Source: CAWIUB01 sp963839175
GTDB lineage: Bacteria; Actinomycetota; Actinomycetes; Mycobacteriales; Jatrophihabitantaceae
Length of the DNA stretch: 64,000 nt
Reading direction: 5' to 3'
Assembly: GCA_963839175.1 (NCBI GenBank)
Contig: CAWIUB010000007.1
Span: 1 to 64,000, forward strand
Shown here: positions 62,170 to 64,000 of the stretch, one piece after another
How the letters are laid out: each line of letters opens with the position of its first letter
Position numbering within the stretch: position 1 is the stretch's first letter
Translations under genes and position numbers: made by a program
The notes under the pieces: model-generated
The model's database searches: none
What the model was told of the DNA's origin: nothing
What the model saw: only the letters and a program-made list of their open reading frames with translations

Positions 62170-63015
62170 TCAACGCTGATCGGGGTGTTCGGACTCGGTG
62201 AACAATGCGCCCTGTGCTGCGGCGGATCCGGCCAGGCCGCCGCCACGTCCCCGCAACACGAACGCGATCCCGACCGCGATCGCCGCGCCCACCAGCGGGC
62301 CCGCGATATAGACCCAGTACGAGCTGAAGTCGGCGCTGACCAGATCGGGACCGAAGGTGCGGGCCGGGTTCATCGAAGTGCCCGAAATCGGGCTGCCCCA
62401 CAAACCGGCCAGAGCAATGTAGCCGCCGACGCCCAACGCCCCGAAGGCTCCGAGGTTCTGCGCACCGGACGCCGTCCCGAGAATGACGCTGACCAGGCCC
62501 AGGGTCAGCACCGTCTCCATCAGGAACGCGTCCCAGGAAGAGTAGGACGCCGCCGGGCAATTCGAGCCGTACGAAGCAGACACGTTCACGACTGCCTGCA
62601 GGAACCACGCGGCCAACGACGCGCCGACCAACTGGATCAGGATGTAGCCCGGGACCCGACGCCACGGGAAATCACCGCGCAGCGCAAACGCGATACTCAC
62701 CGCCGGGTTCAGGTGCGCACCGGACACCTTGCCCATGAATAGGATGATCGCCATTACCATCAGTCCAGGCGCCACGACCGCGGCGGTCCGGCTGATCGTG
62801 TTCGGGAACGCCTGGCCTAACATGCCGCCGCCCGCGGCCACCAAGACCAGGAAGAAGGTGCCCAGCAGCTCCGAGAACAGCCGCCGCCATTCCTGGGACG
62901 GATCCTGAAAATCCCGGAAGATAGAGACGAGTCGCTGCTCGGCGTAACGCGTGAGCTCCTCGACGCCGCCGGAGCTGTCAGCCACCGTCGCGTGCCCGGG
63001 TCCGTCGGTCACCAT
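62170..63015 (-). CDS. Aquaporin/glycerol facilitator (MIP family)
   Basis: 281 residues from ATG 63015, with GAGGAGG upstream. Six helices and two half-helices with NPA motifs at 103-105 (A-H-L-N-P-A-V-S) and 216-218 (T-S-M-N-P-A-R-T). The Arg after the second NPA is present. It has a polar N-terminal extension of about 40 residues. Channel for water or small neutral solutes. Confidence 0.92.
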   Translation of the reverse strand: MVTDGPGHATVADSSGGVEELTRYAEQRLVSIFRDFQDPSQEWRRLFSELLGTFFLVLVAAGGGMLGQAFPNTISRTAAVVAPGLMVMAIILFMGKVSGAHLNPAVSIAFALRGDFPWRRVPGYILIQLVGASLAAWFLQAVVNVSASYGSNCPAASYSSWDAFLMETVLTLGLVSVILGTASGAQNLGAFGALGVGGYIALAGLWGSPISGTSMNPARTFGPDLVSADFSSYWVYIAGPLVGAAIAVGIAFVLRGRGGGLAGSAAAQGALFTESEHPDQR

Positions 63016-63041
63016 GCACCCTGCCTCCTCATCGACCTGAT

Positions 63042-63304
63042 CTACTCCCTGACGTCCGTTCGCGACCAGCGTTTGCTGGTTGCGACGTTCTCCAAATTTT
63101 CGCGGGCCAGGCGCTCGACCATGATCGGCACGACGTCCCGAACGCGGCTGTCCTGGAAATCGCGGTATCTGCCGCCGACGGCGGTCGCGAATACACGGCA
63201 GGAAGCTCGGGGAAACGCGAGAGAAACCGCTCAACGATGCGATGCAAGGTCTCACGCTCCAGCACCACCTGGGAGCGCACCAGGTTCAGTGTCGTCACCG
63301 TCAC
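63042..63304 (-). pseudogene. Three-helix bundle domain protein, one frameshift
   Basis: GTG 63304 follows GGAGGAGGGAC. The frame reads L-H-R-I-V-E-R-F-L-S-R-F-P-E-L-P, then one base is missing and the other frame continues A-T-A-V-G-G-R-Y-R-D-F-Q, V-R-D-V-V-P-I-M-V-E-R-L-A-R-E to the stop at 63042. Same family as 39147-39389. Confidence 0.65.
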
Positions 63305-63371
63305 GTCCCTCCTCCGGCCTGATCGCCCACCTGACGGTCAGGCCCACCGGGTCGCCACGATCTGGTCCATG

Positions 63372-64000
63372 TCAGCCCACCGCATCCGTAGCGAGGTGCG
63401 GATTGGTGCGCAGCATCCGCGAGGCGATGACGGAGGCGGCCATCCATGCGGCGGTGTATCCGAAGGCGAGCGCCGGCGACACGAACGACTAGGCAGACCG
63501 GCGACGAGCGTCGACCCAAATCACCCAGGGACTGGGGTCAGCCGAGCACTCCGAAGCCGTTGCTGCGCAGTCGGTCCGGCAGACCGCGTGCCACAACGGT
63601 CGATTCCGCCGGGTTCACCGACTGATTCCGACTCTGCATAGCAGGAACGAGGCGAGCAACGCGTGCCACGCATGCGGACCGACCGCGAAGATCACGTACC
63701 CGGCGACGTACACCGCCACACAGGAGCCGAACACAGCCGTGGACCGAGCCGGTCCGCCACCCGCCCACCGCCGAGCGCGGCCAGGCTGGCGGCGGCGTTG
63801 TGCCCGGCGTAGAGCAGAATCGCCAGGCTGGTGGCCGCGGTCAGGCCCCGCGCCTGGCCCTGCCCGCCGCCGTTCTGCAGCAGATCGGTAGCCCGCAGGA
63901 TGAGCGGCGTCGTGGCCAGGTTCCCCAACTCGAACAACGCGACCGGCGTTAGGACTCGCGGCAATCCGGCGTGGTGCCGGCGGCGTTGGTCGCGGTTGTC
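63372..64000 (-). pseudogene. MFS transporter, broken and cut by window edge
   Basis: Reverse frames from the right edge read A-L-F-E-L-G-N-L-A-T-T-P-L-I-L-R, A-G-H-N-A-A-A-S-L-A-A-L-G-G-G-R-V-A-D-R-L-G (MFS loop motif), then after shifts V-A-V-Y-V-A-G-Y-V-I-F-A-V-G-P-H-A-W, V-A-R-G-L-P-D-R-L-R-S-N-G-F-G-V-L-G and finally S-P-A-L-A-F-G-Y-T-A-A-W-M-A-A. At least two frameshifts and a small deletion. N-terminal half lies beyond 64000. Confidence 0.72.

Noticed and set aside
1..64000. CRISPR array, rRNA or replication origin
   Set aside because: No regularly spaced repeats, rRNA segments, or DnaA-box/iteron clusters were seen on reading through.

Overview
The window is high-GC actinobacterial DNA. 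The evidence is GTG and TTG starts, overlapping ATGA/GTGA operons, a SigC-type ECF sigma factor, DUF3817, DUF6325 and SHOCT families, and a tRNA-Ala(GGC) without an encoded CCA. It is a conserved chromosomal segment (about 0-8.8 kb) followed by a long accessory region (about 8.8-64 kb) full of mobile elements, broken genes and toxin-antitoxin pairs. I cannot name the genus.

Region 1 (1-8.6 kb) is intact. It holds the start of a VapB-like antitoxin, undecaprenyl-diphosphatase, two small membrane proteins, and a SigC-like ECF sigma factor that diverges from a six-gene operon. The operon runs zinc-finger anti-sigma factor, CopC-CopD fusion, YcnI, PCu(A)C chaperone, SCO1, MauE-DsbA fusion. It reads as a copper import, delivery and thiol-maintenance unit for haem-copper oxidase, under its own ECF switch. 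An HU gene closes the region.

Region 2 (8.65-26.3 kb) begins at the tRNA-Ala gene, whose 3' end adjoins a frameshifted tyrosine integrase. A candidate toxin-antitoxin pair follows. Then comes a two-recombinase, Tn554-like element of about 5.4 kb that splits the SRAP peptidase gene yedK at its conserved core motif and carries a metallo-beta-lactamase-fold hydrolase. Beyond it lie transposase remnants, an HTH+PIN pair, a small P-loop kinase gene cut by an IS4-type element with a 10-bp target duplication, a GNAT acetyltransferase, a truncated LtrA gene and a FitA/VapC pair.

Region 3 (26.3-43 kb) holds a large IS, an ABC exporter pair, a fused remnant of a GNAT and an ECF41 sigma gene, and two complete formylglycine-type arylsulfatases each next to a DUF6325 or DUF1269-like gene. 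Broken copies of sulfatase, sulfatase-modifying enzyme and Fic genes lie among them, with an intact YihY-type membrane protein.

Region 4 (43-51.8 kb) is quieter: a large LuxR/MalT-type regulator, a frameshifted bile-acid/sodium symporter homologue, a DUF2252 protein, a GNAT, a SnoaL-like protein and a SHOCT protein.

Region 5 (51.8-64 kb) is an IS graveyard. A PRMT-like methyltransferase gene is split by an IS1595 element whose first half is strikingly poor in C. IS630, ISL3, a decayed ISL3 and an IS256 element with a perfect 8-bp duplication follow, together with another decayed sulfatase/DUF6325 set, a two-TM potassium channel, an aquaporin and a broken MFS transporter at the edge.

Many otherwise good genes are broken by a single missing or extra base, so consensus sequencing error has to be considered beside real pseudogenisation.
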